NCBI RefSeq assembly: GCF_014647375.1
Contig: NZ_BMPB01000003.1
Location: forward strand, 1-64,000
DNA: 64,000 bases
Origin: Parabacteroides faecis
GTDB taxonomy: Bacteria; Bacteroidota; Bacteroidia; Bacteroidales; Tannerellaceae
Reading direction: 5' to 3'
Shown here: in pieces, positions 1-8,907 of the stretch
Numbering within the stretch: position 1 is the stretch's first letter
Layout of the letters: each line of letters opens with the position of its first letter
The notes under the pieces: model-generated
The model's input: the letters and a program-made list of their open reading frames with translations, nothing else
What the model was told of the DNA's origin: nothing
Databases searched by the model: none
Translations under genes and position numbers: made by a program

Positions 1-543
1 TCCGAAAGTACCACATTTCCGTCCTTTATATTCTGAACCCAAAGCTTCAGCGGCATCTTCCAAGACAGGTATTCCATAATGAGAAGCAATAGCCATAATT
101 TCATCCATTTTTGCAGGCATGCCGTATAGATGGACCGGGATAATTGCTTTCGGAAGTTTTCCTGTTTTACGCAAACGATCTTTGATTGCTTCCTCCAGAA
201 ATAAGGGACTCATGTTCCAGGTATCCTGTTCGCTATCTACATAGACCGGAGTAGCTGACTGATACGCTATCGGATTAGCAGAAGCAGCAAAAGTAAAGGA
301 CTGGCAGATAACTTCATCACCAGCTTGCACTCCTAGTTCGATAAGACCCAGGTGAAGAGCGGCTGTGCCGGAAGATAATGCTACAATATGTCGGCCTTCT
401 TTAAGATATTCCGCTAGTTCTTTTTCAAATGCATTTACGTTAGGACCTAGGGGAACTACCCAATTGGTGTCGAATGCTTCTTTTATGAAGTCCTGCTCAT
501 GGCCGGACATGTGAGCGAGAGAAAGGTAGATTCGCTTATTCAT
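1..543 (-). CDS. DegT/DnrJ/EryC1 aminotransferase, 3' end missing at window edge
   Basis: The first 181 codons are present and the frame runs off the left edge. The protein opens MNKRIYLSLAHMSG and carries the typical N-terminal features of PLP-dependent nucleotide-sugar aminotransferases: a SSGTAALHLGL stretch, then GDEVICQSFTFAAS, and a LEDAAEALGS segment where this family binds the cofactor. The PLP lysine lies outside the window. Family members transfer an amino group to a 4-keto (or 3-keto) nucleotide sugar. The start ATG overlaps the stop of the upstream HAD gene by 8 bp, so the two are translationally coupled. With the PglF-like dehydratase at the head of the operon and the PglC-like transferase upstream, a 4-amino-sugar such as a bacillosamine-type sugar is plausible, but that is inference. 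Confidence 0.85.
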   Translation of the reverse strand, partial: MNKRIYLSLAHMSGHEQDFIKEAFDTNWVVPLGPNVNAFEKELAEYLKEGRHIVALSSGTAALHLGLIELGVQAGDEVICQSFTFAASANPIAYQSATPVYVDSEQDTWNMSPLFLEEAIKDRLRKTGKLPKAIIPVHLYGMPAKMDEIMAIASHYGIPVLEDAAEALGSEYKGRKCGTFG

Positions 544-1231
544 AATTATTTTTTGTGATTAAAATATCTTCATTTTTTCCAGGCAAAGACAATAAATCTT
601 TCAAGGTATTTATTGCCAATTGAGGTAAATAAATTTCCGGACAAGAGAAATCCTGACTGTGGATATTCCGCCCATCATCTAATAAACAAATCGTTGTCCA
701 ACCTAAACGATTAGGAGTTATAAAATCCTTCCGAAGATTATCACCTATATAAAAAAAATCGGCATTAATATATTTATCTTGGAAAAATAGAAAATTCTTC
801 TCCGAAAGTTTTTCAGAACCAAATTCTTCTGATATAATCAAATCATTATCATCTATAAACCGATCAAGTTCTAAGGCTCGATATTTATTTCGTTGTGTAA
901 TAGAACGCCCATCCGTTATCATACCTAACCTATAATTCAAACTCAAAACGTTCAATACACCTTCCGTATCACCATCCAAACAAATAACGGGAAAATGTAA
1001 CCGATACATATCCAATAAATCATCCTTCGTCAGAGGCAAATCATAAGTTCTAATCAATAATGAAAAAACATCCGATTTATTTTCATAAGCCCTCAACATA
1101 AATGAATAGATATCCTTTAAAGAAAATTTCAACTCGACCCATCGAGCAATCTCCCGATAAGCCGAATACAAAAAGTCGATCTCTTTATATAATGTATCGT
1201 CCAGGTCAAACACGAATATTTTATTTTTCAT
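536..1231 (-). CDS. HAD-superfamily hydrolase in polysaccharide operon
   Basis: A 231-residue cytosolic protein opening MKNKIFVFDLDDTLYKE. FDLDDTLY is HAD motif I, with nucleophile Asp and acid/base Asp. Motif II is in GMITDGRS, and motif IV is near YIGDNLRKDF, where GDN and KDF supply the metal-binding acidic residues. The length fits a cap-containing subfamily I phosphatase. Substrate cannot be read from the sequence; a phosphosugar or a phospho-intermediate made by the neighbouring ATP-grasp enzyme is possible. It overlaps the upstream ATP-grasp gene by 11 bp and the downstream aminotransferase by 8 bp, so the three are probably expressed as a block. Confidence 0.85.
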   Translation of the reverse strand: MKNKIFVFDLDDTLYKEIDFLYSAYREIARWVELKFSLKDIYSFMLRAYENKSDVFSLLIRTYDLPLTKDDLLDMYRLHFPVICLDGDTEGVLNVLSLNYRLGMITDGRSITQRNKYRALELDRFIDDNDLIISEEFGSEKLSEKNFLFFQDKYINADFFYIGDNLRKDFITPNRLGWTTICLLDDGRNIHSQDFSCPEIYLPQLAINTLKDLLSLPGKNEDILITKNNYE

Positions 1232-2180
1232 AGACGATCACCTCGCTATCGTAGCGTAACATCAACGTATTGTCACGCCAAGTATCTATATATTCCAAAC
1301 TCTCTCCTTGTATATATTCCCGAACAATATATTCCGGAAAGTTTGCCCCTGCATAATAAGAAAGCGGATATCCACCTCCAAAACGCGGGTTTATTTCGAT
1401 ACCCACCACATCGTGGTCTGATTCCCTGTAGAACAATTGGATACAAATACAACCTATTACTCCTGATAAATAATCCAACCGTTTTTTTAGGAACTGGACT
1501 AGAAAATTTTTTCTGGTAAAACCTTTGTTTATCTCACCGGCCCGAATCTCCACACGCTCACGAGGAATAATAGCTTTCACCCGATTATCTTTGCCATAAT
1601 ACATATCCACCGTAAACTCCTTATATTCACGCTTGTCTATGTATTCCATAAAGATCAATTTGGGATGATTCAAAATTTCCGGTGTTAATTCTTCCCTATT
1701 TCTTACTACATACAAATCCTTACTTAAAGAACCATCATAAGGCTTGGCAAAAAGAGGAAATGTAGGATGATTTTTATCAATCGGAGCTGGTACACGTATA
1801 TCATGTTCACTCAAAAATATACTTGTATTCCGTTTATCACGGCACGCTTGTATAAAAGCTAAGTCCGAAACAATTGGCTCTATTCCGTTTTTCTGAAACA
1901 ATTCCTTATTCTCTGCCAAGACCAAAAGTTCGGTATCAATTGTTGGTATGATTATGCCTACCTTTTGTCCTTTACATATTTGCAATAATTTATCTATATA
2001 ATCCGTTGCCGTAACTCTTGGAACTACAAAACATCCATCCGAAATAATCCCTGCGGGAGCCATATCCGGATTCATATCTGTGGTGAAGACTTTCGAATCT
2101 GAATAAAACCGTTTCAATGTTTCTTGAAATTTTTTTGTAAGAACCACACGTTTTCCTGCGGAAGTAATAAGTATATTCAT
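1221..2180 (-). CDS. ATP-grasp ligase (CarB-like) in polysaccharide operon
   Basis: About 319 residues opening MNILITSAGKRVVL, the standard start of a family of stand-alone ATP-grasp proteins annotated as carbamoyl-phosphate-synthase-like. An in-frame ATG two codons upstream (2186) is possible; I chose 2180 because the family begins at MNILITSAG. A Rossmann-like N domain is followed by ATP-grasp features: LFAKPYDGSLSKD, a YKEFTVDMYYG strand and the metal-binding VVGIEINPRFGGGYP. ATP-grasp enzymes join a carboxylate to an amine or thiol through an acyl phosphate. In a polysaccharide operon this suggests attachment of an amino acid or other acid to an aminosugar. The substrate is unknown. Confidence 0.8.
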   Translation of the reverse strand: MNILITSAGKRVVLTKKFQETLKRFYSDSKVFTTDMNPDMAPAGIISDGCFVVPRVTATDYIDKLLQICKGQKVGIIIPTIDTELLVLAENKELFQKNGIEPIVSDLAFIQACRDKRNTSIFLSEHDIRVPAPIDKNHPTFPLFAKPYDGSLSKDLYVVRNREELTPEILNHPKLIFMEYIDKREYKEFTVDMYYGKDNRVKAIIPRERVEIRAGEINKGFTRKNFLVQFLKKRLDYLSGVIGCICIQLFYRESDHDVVGIEINPRFGGGYPLSYYAGANFPEYIVREYIQGESLEYIDTWRDNTLMLRYDSEVIVYEK

Positions 2181-2189
2181 CTCCATAGC

Positions 2190-2798
2190 TTAGTTGTTAC
2201 CTGTAAAATATTCCTTCGTTGCCTGCCCCTCTTGAGAAATTCCTTCACGAACAAAGACTTTCTTTATCGTTAAAAATATAATTTTCAAATCAAGTAAAAA
2301 AGAGCAATGATCCACATACCAAACATCCAGTTCAAACTTCTTTGTCCACGAAATTGCATTACGCCCATTAACTTGCGCCCAACCTGTAATCCCAGGACGA
2401 ACTTCATGTCGACGTATCTGCTCTTTTGAATATAGAGGGAGATACTGCACCAACAATGGACGTGGACCAATTAATGCCATATCACCTTTAAGAACATTAA
2501 TCAATTGCGGTAATTCGTCGATCGAAGTAGAACGGACAAACCTCCCGACTTTCGTCAAACGTTTCTCGTCTGGTAAAAGATTTCCATCTGTATCACGTTC
2601 GTCCGTCATGGTTTTGAATTTGATTACCTTGAATATTTTACCCTTTTTACCTGGACGGTCTTGTAAAAAGAAAGCACCAGCCCCCTTGTTTGCAAAATGT
2701 AGCCAAAAGGTAATCAGAAGCAATATCGGCCAAATAATAGTTAATACACAGAATACGAGGATGAAATCAATCACTCTCTTAAAAAAGTTTTTATACAT
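2190..2798 (-). CDS. PglC/WcaJ-type initiating sugar-1-phosphate transferase
   Basis: A 202-residue monotopic polyprenyl-phosphate phosphoglycosyltransferase. It moves a sugar-1-phosphate from a nucleotide sugar to undecaprenyl phosphate and so starts each repeat unit on the cytoplasmic face. Visible are the N-terminal membrane helix (about residues 10-34), [20 protein letters not shown], the catalytic [10 protein letters not shown] (Asp-Glu dyad) and the [13 protein letters not shown] and [14 protein letters not shown] motifs typical of this family. The short length, with no extra four-helix N-terminal part, matches PglC rather than full WbaP/WcaJ. It sits between the deacetylase and the second ATP-grasp gene. 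Confidence 0.92.
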   Translation of the reverse strand: MYKNFFKRVIDFILVFCVLTIIWPILLLITFWLHFANKGAGAFFLQDRPGKKGKIFKVIKFKTMTDERDTDGNLLPDEKRLTKVGRFVRSTSIDELPQLINVLKGDMALIGPRPLLVQYLPLYSKEQIRRHEVRPGITGWAQVNGRNAISWTKKFELDVWYVDHCSFLLDLKIIFLTIKKVFVREGISQEGQATKEYFTGNN

Positions 2799-2844
2799 GG
2801 TAAATGAATATTACATCAACCCACTAAGCTCATCACCTATTGAG

Positions 2845-3696
2845 TTACATATGAATCACTGGTAATTCATCCCAGTTAATTTTAGCATCAGCTTCTTTTA
2901 CGCTACAAAAGTCAAAATCATAAATATATTTCGTAAACTTCTTAAAACAAGTATTTAGACCTACATAATTCTTAAAATACCGAGCAAGAGCAGACTCCCC
3001 ATCTAAAGTCGTAAACAAACGTTTCTGCTCTTTATCAAAATCCTTGATATGAAAATAGCTCATAACATAATTCGAATCAACTGTCAAAGCCTTTATCTTA
3101 AAATACGGGAACAGACGAAAGTAACCTCCCCCTGAATATACGATTTCACGTCCCCATATTGTAGATGGAGCTATCGGAAACTCTTTGATAGATACTCCAT
3201 CTATCTCTATTTTACCAGGGAACTTACTTTTATACTCCGGGAAACCACCAAAACTGCGACTGGTAGGAAAGATCGAACAATCATATAAAATACCAGCCTC
3301 TGCAAGAACAGACAAAATCCAACAATTCTCTCTCGTGATAGAAAACGCGGGCGCACGGTAAGCCGTCACTTTTTGACCGGTACAATCCTCTATCGTATTC
3401 AAAGCTTTATATGTATCTTCCCGAATCTCTTTTTCCGTAGGTTGTTTCCAAAAAGTATGGGAAAATGAATGACATCCTATATGATGTCCTCTATCCGCAA
3501 TGCATCTAACGACACTTGGATTTGAGACTGCAACTTCTCCTAAAATAAAGAAAGTTGCTTCGATATTTCTTTCATCCAATAAATCCAAAATATCCTGAAG
3601 GTATTTATCCAATCGTGGTTTCCAGTCTTGCCTATTTCCCAGTTTATAATAATCGTACCCCCACCAATCCTCTATATCAAATGTCAAAATATTCAT
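2845..3696 (-). CDS. NodB-type polysaccharide deacetylase
   Basis: A 283-residue protein opening MNILTFDIEDWW. The NodB domain fills the first ~190 residues: motif 1 is TFDIED (Asp7 and Asp10), the metal-binding HSFSH motif is His76-x3-His80, and YRAPAFS supplies motif 3. No signal peptide is visible, so it probably acts in the cytoplasm on a lipid-linked or nucleotide-bound N-acetyl sugar, or on a small metabolite, rather than on finished polymer. Members of this subfamily recur in Bacteroidetes exopolysaccharide clusters. It lies 46 bp upstream of the initiating transferase. Confidence 0.88.
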   Translation of the reverse strand: MNILTFDIEDWWGYDYYKLGNRQDWKPRLDKYLQDILDLLDERNIEATFFILGEVAVSNPSVVRCIADRGHHIGCHSFSHTFWKQPTEKEIREDTYKALNTIEDCTGQKVTAYRAPAFSITRENCWILSVLAEAGILYDCSIFPTSRSFGGFPEYKSKFPGKIEIDGVSIKEFPIAPSTIWGREIVYSGGGYFRLFPYFKIKALTVDSNYVMSYFHIKDFDKEQKRLFTTLDGESALARYFKNYVGLNTCFKKFTKYIYDFDFCSVKEADAKINWDELPVIHM

Positions 3697-3714
3697 ATTA
3701 CAACTCCTTTTATA

Positions 3715-4857
3715 TTAAAAACCTAATTTTGATTTTAAGAACGAAGGAGAACAGATCTTACAAAATCCAGATAACAAAGAAAACAACATCGCACCTTTTT
3801 CTTGATAATATAAATCCTCACCGAAAAATCTAAACCAAGATGGATTACACGAAAAACGTTTAGAAGAAGACAAAAACCATATAAAATCCAGTCCCAAATA
3901 ACGGAGTTGTTTATTGGGAATATAAAGGTATTTGTCAGATACTTTATTTAAAATATCTTTCACGATTATATCAGGAAAATTTACACCCGATATTTCTGCG
4001 GCTCGAATAGAAGCTGGCACACGAGGATTTATCTCTATTATCTTATAGTCGCCATCAATCGTTTTCAATATATCAAAATCTGCGAATCCTATCCAATTCA
4101 ATATAGACAGTGTTCTAGCACAAATATCTACTAACTTTTTTGATTCTATGGTCTTACAAAATGAACTACTTCCTCCTTTTACAGGAAAATATCGAATTAT
4201 CTCAATAATTACAGAATTAATAATTTCGCCTTGTTTATTCCTATAAAGCATTACATTATAATATGGAGAACCATCATTTTGGATATATTCCTGCAATGTA
4301 CATTCTCCGTATTGATTATATATTAAACCATATTTATTACACAAATCATTAAAATCATTAACCAATGTAATACCTCTAGCACCTACAGATAAATTAGGTT
4401 TAATTAAGGCCGGAAAACCAACAAAAGAAGCAGTTTCAAATAAAGTATCATAAGTCAATATTCTCGTTTTTGGATGTGGTATATTATTATTTTCACATAA
4501 TTCCATAAGCAACCATTTATCATTTGCTTTTTGAAAAACACAATAATCTGGTATCGCGCACTTCAAATGATAAGTTTTTTCTATATACTTTTTATATAAG
4601 CTTAACCAATCGGATGTCCTATCACTTAAAGGAATAATAACAGCAAATTCCTTATTATCCAAAATCCTGTACAAAAAACGAATACAATCCTCTGCTTTAT
4701 CTAAAGTTCCAAACGTTATATATATATCATCTATAAAATTTGATCTTACAGCCACATCATTCTTTTGTAACATGGCACAAACATAATATCCAGCCTTTTT
4801 CAAAGAACGAGCAACGGAAAGAGCTTGAAGCCCACCATCAATAATTAAAATATTCAT
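3715..4857 (-). CDS. ATP-grasp ligase, second copy in operon
   Basis: The protein starts at MNILIIDGGLQALSVARSLKKAGY; an in-frame ATG eight codons upstream adds only a hydrophobic leader-like stretch and is less likely. About 380 residues. The N-terminal pre-ATP-grasp domain is followed by FPALIKPNLSVGARGI (ATP-binding lysine and glycine-rich loop), CTLQEYIQNDGSPYYNVM and the metal-binding YKIIEINPRVPASIRAA. It is distinct in sequence from the ATP-grasp protein at 1221-2180. Probable role: ATP-driven ligation of a carboxylate substituent to a sugar or precursor. The coding region is very AT-rich compared with the operon head. Confidence 0.8.
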   Translation of the reverse strand: MNILIIDGGLQALSVARSLKKAGYYVCAMLQKNDVAVRSNFIDDIYITFGTLDKAEDCIRFLYRILDNKEFAVIIPLSDRTSDWLSLYKKYIEKTYHLKCAIPDYCVFQKANDKWLLMELCENNNIPHPKTRILTYDTLFETASFVGFPALIKPNLSVGARGITLVNDFNDLCNKYGLIYNQYGECTLQEYIQNDGSPYYNVMLYRNKQGEIINSVIIEIIRYFPVKGGSSSFCKTIESKKLVDICARTLSILNWIGFADFDILKTIDGDYKIIEINPRVPASIRAAEISGVNFPDIIVKDILNKVSDKYLYIPNKQLRYLGLDFIWFLSSSKRFSCNPSWFRFFGEDLYYQEKGAMLFSLLSGFCKICSPSFLKSKLGF

Positions 4858-4902
4858 AATTACAAAGAAATAAAATATCAATAAATTAATCTATAAAAAC
4901 TA

Positions 4903-5308
4903 TCACTCATTCATCTTTGCATTTTCTTTAATCCTTCTTGCTGAATTACCTGCAATAATACTATTTTCCGAAAAATCTTTCGTCACAACAGAACCCGCAC
5001 TGACTATACAATTATCACCAATATGTACACCAGGTAAAATAATAGAAGCTACTCCTATAAAACAATTGGCACCTATAAAAACATCTTTTTTCATATTTCT
5101 TGCCACGTCATGAGAAAGAATACGTACACCACCTCAACGTATTATCACCTATATGAATTCCACTAGGATTTATTGAAAGATCTAATCTTGCCCGCCAAGA
5201 AATACGAACATTATATCCTATATCTACCTTATATATCTTACGAAGATACCAAGGATAGAAGCGAACAAATAATTCCCATAAGAGAACTCTTAGTCTATTC
5301 AGTTTCAT
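4903..5308 (-). pseudogene. Hexapeptide-repeat acyltransferase split by a frameshift
   Basis: Two adjacent frames together make one ordinary small left-handed beta-helix acyltransferase. The first (5308 down to 5108, 66 residues) runs from MKLNRLRVLLWELF to SGIHIGDNT and then diverges. The second frame resumes the family pattern as GGVRILSHDVARNMKKDVFIG at about 5119, followed by IGVASIILPGVHIGDNC and the C-terminal SAGSVVTKDF and IIAGNSARRI. Rejoining them gives about 135 residues, normal for WbbJ/VatD-like O- or N-acetyltransferases of capsule loci. The break lies near 5118-5126 and needs net +1 or -2 bases. It may be a real inactivation or a base-calling error; no homopolymer explains slippage. 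Confidence 0.75.
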
Positions 5309-5310
5309 TT

Positions 5311-6231
5311 TTACACATCCTTTCTCTCAATAAAAAATTCCGAACTCAAATCAATCCCTGTATAAAAATGTCGTTCCCGCCTCTCTACTGGTGGTATTTG
5401 CATATAATCACCATACAAATTTTTTAAGTAAACATCTGGATTGTGAGGTAGATTTACCTCCATCCCCTCAAAGGATCCTTTTGAAACAGGAAAAAAGACC
5501 TCACGCTTTAAACATTCTCCATAACTCATTCTCCTCCCTGTTGGAATCGTACAATAATCCATTCCTGTACTAGATGATGCTAATTTATCAAAAAAACCAT
5601 ACATTCTTTCTCGACCCAAAGCTGAAAAAATAAAACCTATTATACATCTTGTTTTATAGTAAATACTAGCAACTCTATCTTTTTTAAAATATTTACTACG
5701 TATCTTTCTATTTTTATACTCCGATATAGACAATGATATTATTCTTAATAGATCTAAAAAAAAACATTTCAGTTTTCTTAACAATAGAATATCAGGCATT
5801 TTTTCAATAGCATAAATATCGACTAAAACATTATCGTATCCAGTCTTATTAAAAGGGGTTTTCAATACAGTATTCGATTTCAATATTTGCATATAAAGAG
5901 AGGTACAAAGTCCTCTATATCTAGGAACCGATAATATATACTTATCAGATAATTCTTTTTCAAACACCTCCTTCAACTTATCAAAATCCTCCCTTGGCAT
6001 CATCATATCAAAGTCATCGTCCCAAGGAATAAACCCCTTATGTCTAACGGCTCCCAATACAGATCCTCCACCTAACATCAATGTCAGACCATATTTATCA
6101 CATACCGATTTAACATCGATATAAATGGATAATAGACACTTTTTCAAGGCATCTCTTTCTTCATCAGTCAACTCATAAAAAAGATCTGACTGCCTCGCTA
6201 TTTCATTTAAATAATCAGAAGTTCTTTTCAT
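5311..6231 (-). CDS. LicD-family phosphotransferase
   Basis: A 306-residue LicD/FKRP-family protein. The diagnostic block spans residues 54-78: GGGSVLGAVRHKG followed by FIPWDDDFDMMM, with the metal-binding acidic cluster around Asp71-Asp75. LicD enzymes transfer phosphocholine, and relatives transfer phospho-alditols, from CDP-linked donors to glycans. Two genes upstream is a TarI/IspD-like cytidylyltransferase, which would make such a CDP donor, so the trio cytidylyltransferase-epimerase-LicD reads as a module for adding a phosphodiester substituent. It overlaps the upstream epimerase gene by 4 bp. Which group it transfers is not visible. Confidence 0.88.
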   Translation of the reverse strand: MKRTSDYLNEIARQSDLFYELTDEERDALKKCLLSIYIDVKSVCDKYGLTLMLGGGSVLGAVRHKGFIPWDDDFDMMMPREDFDKLKEVFEKELSDKYILSVPRYRGLCTSLYMQILKSNTVLKTPFNKTGYDNVLVDIYAIEKMPDILLLRKLKCFFLDLLRIISLSISEYKNRKIRSKYFKKDRVASIYYKTRCIIGFIFSALGRERMYGFFDKLASSSTGMDYCTIPTGRRMSYGECLKREVFFPVSKGSFEGMEVNLPHNPDVYLKNLYGDYMQIPPVERRERHFYTGIDLSSEFFIERKDV

Positions 6232-7292
6232 TCCGGATCATTATTACAACATTTTACTACTCGTTCAATACCTATACATAAAGGAATAGAAGGCTTCCAA
6301 CCTAACCTCTCCAATTTTGAAGTATCCAATCCAACTCTAACATAATCACAATAAACATTTGAATTATTTTCTGGGATATCATACTGTATCTGTAATCTCT
6401 TCCCAGGATTGAGATCAAGAAGCATTTCTGCTAATGAATAGATACTTACCTCTTCTGTCTCATTTGCCAGATTATATGCACTAGAGTTTTCCCCGTAAAA
6501 AAGAACATACATCAATCCTAATAAAGTATCCGTAATATAACAAAATGCTCTCAATGCTTTCCCTTTACTTTTCAATACGACATCATTACCTTTCACAACG
6601 AAACTTAATAAATCCGCCATCACACGACCATCATTATCCAGTCTCATACCCGGTCCGTACGTATGAGCTATACGTACAGAATTGAAACCTATTCCATATT
6701 GCAAGAAATAACTTTTACATAGAGTTTCTGCAGCTCGCTTACTTTCCGGGTAACATGAACGACTCTCCATACAATCTATATGTCCGAAAGAAGTTTCCGT
6801 CAAAGAAGTTTCACTTCTATTCTCACCATAGACTTCACGAGTGGAGGCAAATATTACTCTGTCCACCCCCTTTTCTCGCGCCAACTCCAATACATTTATA
6901 GTCCCCAATAGGTTACTTTTCATGATTCCTACAGGATCATTTTTTATATAAAAAGGACTGGCATTTCCTGCAAAATGAAAAATATAATCCAATCGGCTTA
7001 TAATACGAATCGGCTCACATACATCTTGAATCAATAATTCAAAATGAGAATCATCAAGAAAATCAACAAATAGTTCCTCCGATTTCTTCCGATTTCGTGA
7101 CAATGCTATAATATGAATATCCAAACCTTTCTCGCGGACAAGAGAAATTAATAGATAAATTAAATATGTAGCGATCATTCCATTCGCCCCAGTCACCAAA
7201 CAATATTTTCCATCCAAACGATCCCAAGAGATAGGAATATTAATCATCTCCTTCATATCGTTTTGTATAATCGTATTCTTATAACTAAACAT
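6228..7292 (-). CDS. Extended-SDR NAD-dependent epimerase/dehydratase
   Basis: A 354-residue extended short-chain dehydrogenase. The Rossmann loop reads VTGANGMIATYL, so the third glycine of the usual GxxGxxG is alanine. Further features are IFHFAGNASP, the STREVYGEN active-site strand, YPESK (catalytic Tyr-x3-Lys) and RIAHTYGPGMRLDNDGR, which is the UDP-xylose-synthase/dTDP-glucose dehydratase-like pattern. Most likely it oxidises, epimerises or reduces a nucleotide-bound sugar. Its place between the cytidylyltransferase and LicD suggests a CDP-linked sugar or alditol (compare the NDP-mannitol branch of some pneumococcal capsules). The 4-bp overlap with licD supports a shared pathway. Confidence 0.82.
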   Translation of the reverse strand: MFSYKNTIIQNDMKEMINIPISWDRLDGKYCLVTGANGMIATYLIYLLISLVREKGLDIHIIALSRNRKKSEELFVDFLDDSHFELLIQDVCEPIRIISRLDYIFHFAGNASPFYIKNDPVGIMKSNLLGTINVLELAREKGVDRVIFASTREVYGENRSETSLTETSFGHIDCMESRSCYPESKRAAETLCKSYFLQYGIGFNSVRIAHTYGPGMRLDNDGRVMADLLSFVVKGNDVVLKSKGKALRAFCYITDTLLGLMYVLFYGENSSAYNLANETEEVSIYSLAEMLLDLNPGKRLQIQYDIPENNSNVYCDYVRVGLDTSKLERLGWKPSIPLCIGIERVVKCCNNDPE

Positions 7293-7298
7293 AATCTA

Positions 7299-8033
7299 TC
7301 AAAAGCCAAAGATTTGTTGATTCTCATGTACATCCACCATCGCCTTGAAAATAAAATAATCTGTTGGTGTTGTGATTTTTATATTTTCCATCGGACCTAT
7401 AATCGTATGTAGCCTGTATCCATAGGCGCTCATCATGGAACAGCTATCAACAAAATCATGTTTTTCCTCTTGCAATGCTCTACGATGAGCCAATAAAACA
7501 TCAGACAATACAAAACTTTGAGGAGCACGCGCCACCAAAGAATCTTTTCTGGAGGGTATTTCTAGCTCTCCTTCGGACTTAGAAACCACAAATGTTTCGA
7601 CCGCAGGAATACAAGTAATACACGATCCATATTGACGCACGGCTTTTATATTATCAGAAATAGTCTGCCCTGTAATCAACGGTCTAACCCCATCATGAAT
7701 TAATACGCAACTATTTTCTGCAAATAGTTTTTCCGCAGCCATCAACCCTTTATAAATAGAATCCTGTCCAGTATCTCCTCCAGGAACGATAGAACAAACT
7801 TTAGTTATCTCGAATTTACGAATCAATTTCTCCAGATAAGGTATCCAATCTGTTATACACGATACTATAATACCATCAATAGCAGGATGATTGTCAAAAA
7901 TTTCAAGAGTATAGATAATGATAGGTTTCCCTCTCAATTCCAAAAACTGCTTGGGCTTTGACACCGTATTCATTCGTTTACCAGAACCTCCAGCAAAAAT
8001 AACAGCTATATTACCCCTTCTTTTTATATCCAT
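7299..8033 (-). CDS. TarI/IspD-family cytidylyltransferase
   Basis: The chosen start gives MDIKRRGNIAVIFAGGSGKRM, close to the usual beginning of the family; an upstream ATG (8075) would add 14 residues and overlap the previous gene's stop. The protein has the nucleotide-binding FAGGSGKRM with SKPKQFLEL, the LIHDGVRPLI metal/CTP motif and RAPQSF, all typical of 2-C-methylerythritol-4-phosphate or ribitol-5-phosphate cytidylyltransferases. The position inside a capsule operon, next to an SDR and LicD, favours a TarI-like role: CTP plus a sugar- or alditol-phosphate giving a CDP-linked donor, rather than isoprenoid IspD. Confidence 0.85.
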   Translation of the reverse strand: MDIKRRGNIAVIFAGGSGKRMNTVSKPKQFLELRGKPIIIYTLEIFDNHPAIDGIIVSCITDWIPYLEKLIRKFEITKVCSIVPGGDTGQDSIYKGLMAAEKLFAENSCVLIHDGVRPLITGQTISDNIKAVRQYGSCITCIPAVETFVVSKSEGELEIPSRKDSLVARAPQSFVLSDVLLAHRRALQEEKHDFVDSCSMMSAYGYRLHTIIGPMENIKITTPTDYFIFKAMVDVHENQQIFGF

Positions 8034-8061
8034 AAGTTTGTGTTTTAGATTTATAAAATAT

Positions 8062-8907
8062 TTATCCCATTCCAAATATAATTCTACCCCATTTGACTAT
8101 TTTATATTTCATCAAAGTCCACATAGAAATAGGAAACGGTAAATCTTTGAAATGATTCATATAAAGATAAGACTCTTTAACATATCGAATAGGAGCAAAT
8201 AATAAACATTTTAACATTTGTTTTACAGAATATCCAGAATCTTGAAATCCAGCAACATTCTCTCCATGTTGTCTATAATAAATAAGTGGTTCATCCACAA
8301 ATCCTGCATAACCAAAATGAGATACTATCAATATTGTCCAATGATCATGAAACTTCCAATTTTTATATGGAAAAAGTAGTGACTTTGTAATCCTATTAAA
8401 CATCATAGTACAACCATAAGAAGGAGATCCATAAACAATCAATTTATACAAATCAAATACATTTTCAGGGTTCCTATGACATCTTTTCCACAAAGAATCA
8501 GATATTATATTTAAAGACTTATCTACTATATACAAATTCGTGAATACTGCAATAGCATTATGAGCATGATTCATCTCTAATGATTTCATTTTCAAATAGG
8601 TCTTTTCTATCTTAGAAGGAAGCCATACATCATCTTGGTCACAAAACATATAATAATCAGAATCAATTGATGATAACAGTTTCATAAACGAACGTCCTGA
8701 TCCTAAATTCCCTAATCTATCATATTCATAAATGATTTTATCAGGATAATTACCAACATAAGTTTTAATTATACGGATAGTCCTATCCGTTGAGCCATCA
8801 TCTCGAATATATAATATCCAATCCTTATAAGTTTGGCTTAATATCGATTCTATTTGGTCCTTCAAATAGCACTCTCCATTATAGGTGGACATCAATATAG
8901 CTATCAT
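8062..8907 (-). CDS. Family 2 glycosyltransferase (rhamnosyltransferase-like)
   Basis: A 281-residue GT-A fold enzyme opening MIAILMSTYNGECYLKDQI. GT2 landmarks are QTYKDWILYIRDDGSTDRT, the DxD-containing MFCDQDDVWLP (metal and nucleotide-sugar binding) and a later HDHWTI segment, where the catalytic base region lies in this subgroup. The CDQDDVW form is common in putative rhamnosyltransferases of O-antigen clusters. No membrane segment is obvious; it should act on the inner face of the cytoplasmic membrane, extending the lipid-linked repeat unit. It follows the Wzy-like gene after a 170-bp gap, the longest inside the operon. Confidence 0.87.
   Translation of the reverse strand: MIAILMSTYNGECYLKDQIESILSQTYKDWILYIRDDGSTDRTIRIIKTYVGNYPDKIIYEYDRLGNLGSGRSFMKLLSSIDSDYYMFCDQDDVWLPSKIEKTYLKMKSLEMNHAHNAIAVFTNLYIVDKSLNIISDSLWKRCHRNPENVFDLYKLIVYGSPSYGCTMMFNRITKSLLFPYKNWKFHDHWTILIVSHFGYAGFVDEPLIYYRQHGENVAGFQDSGYSVKQMLKCLLFAPIRYVKESYLYMNHFKDLPFPISMWTLMKYKIVKWGRIIFGMG

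Noticed and set aside
7299-8033. Isoprenoid IspD function
   Set aside because: The family is shared, but the position inside a capsule operon beside LicD and an SDR favours a CDP-sugar or CDP-alditol role.
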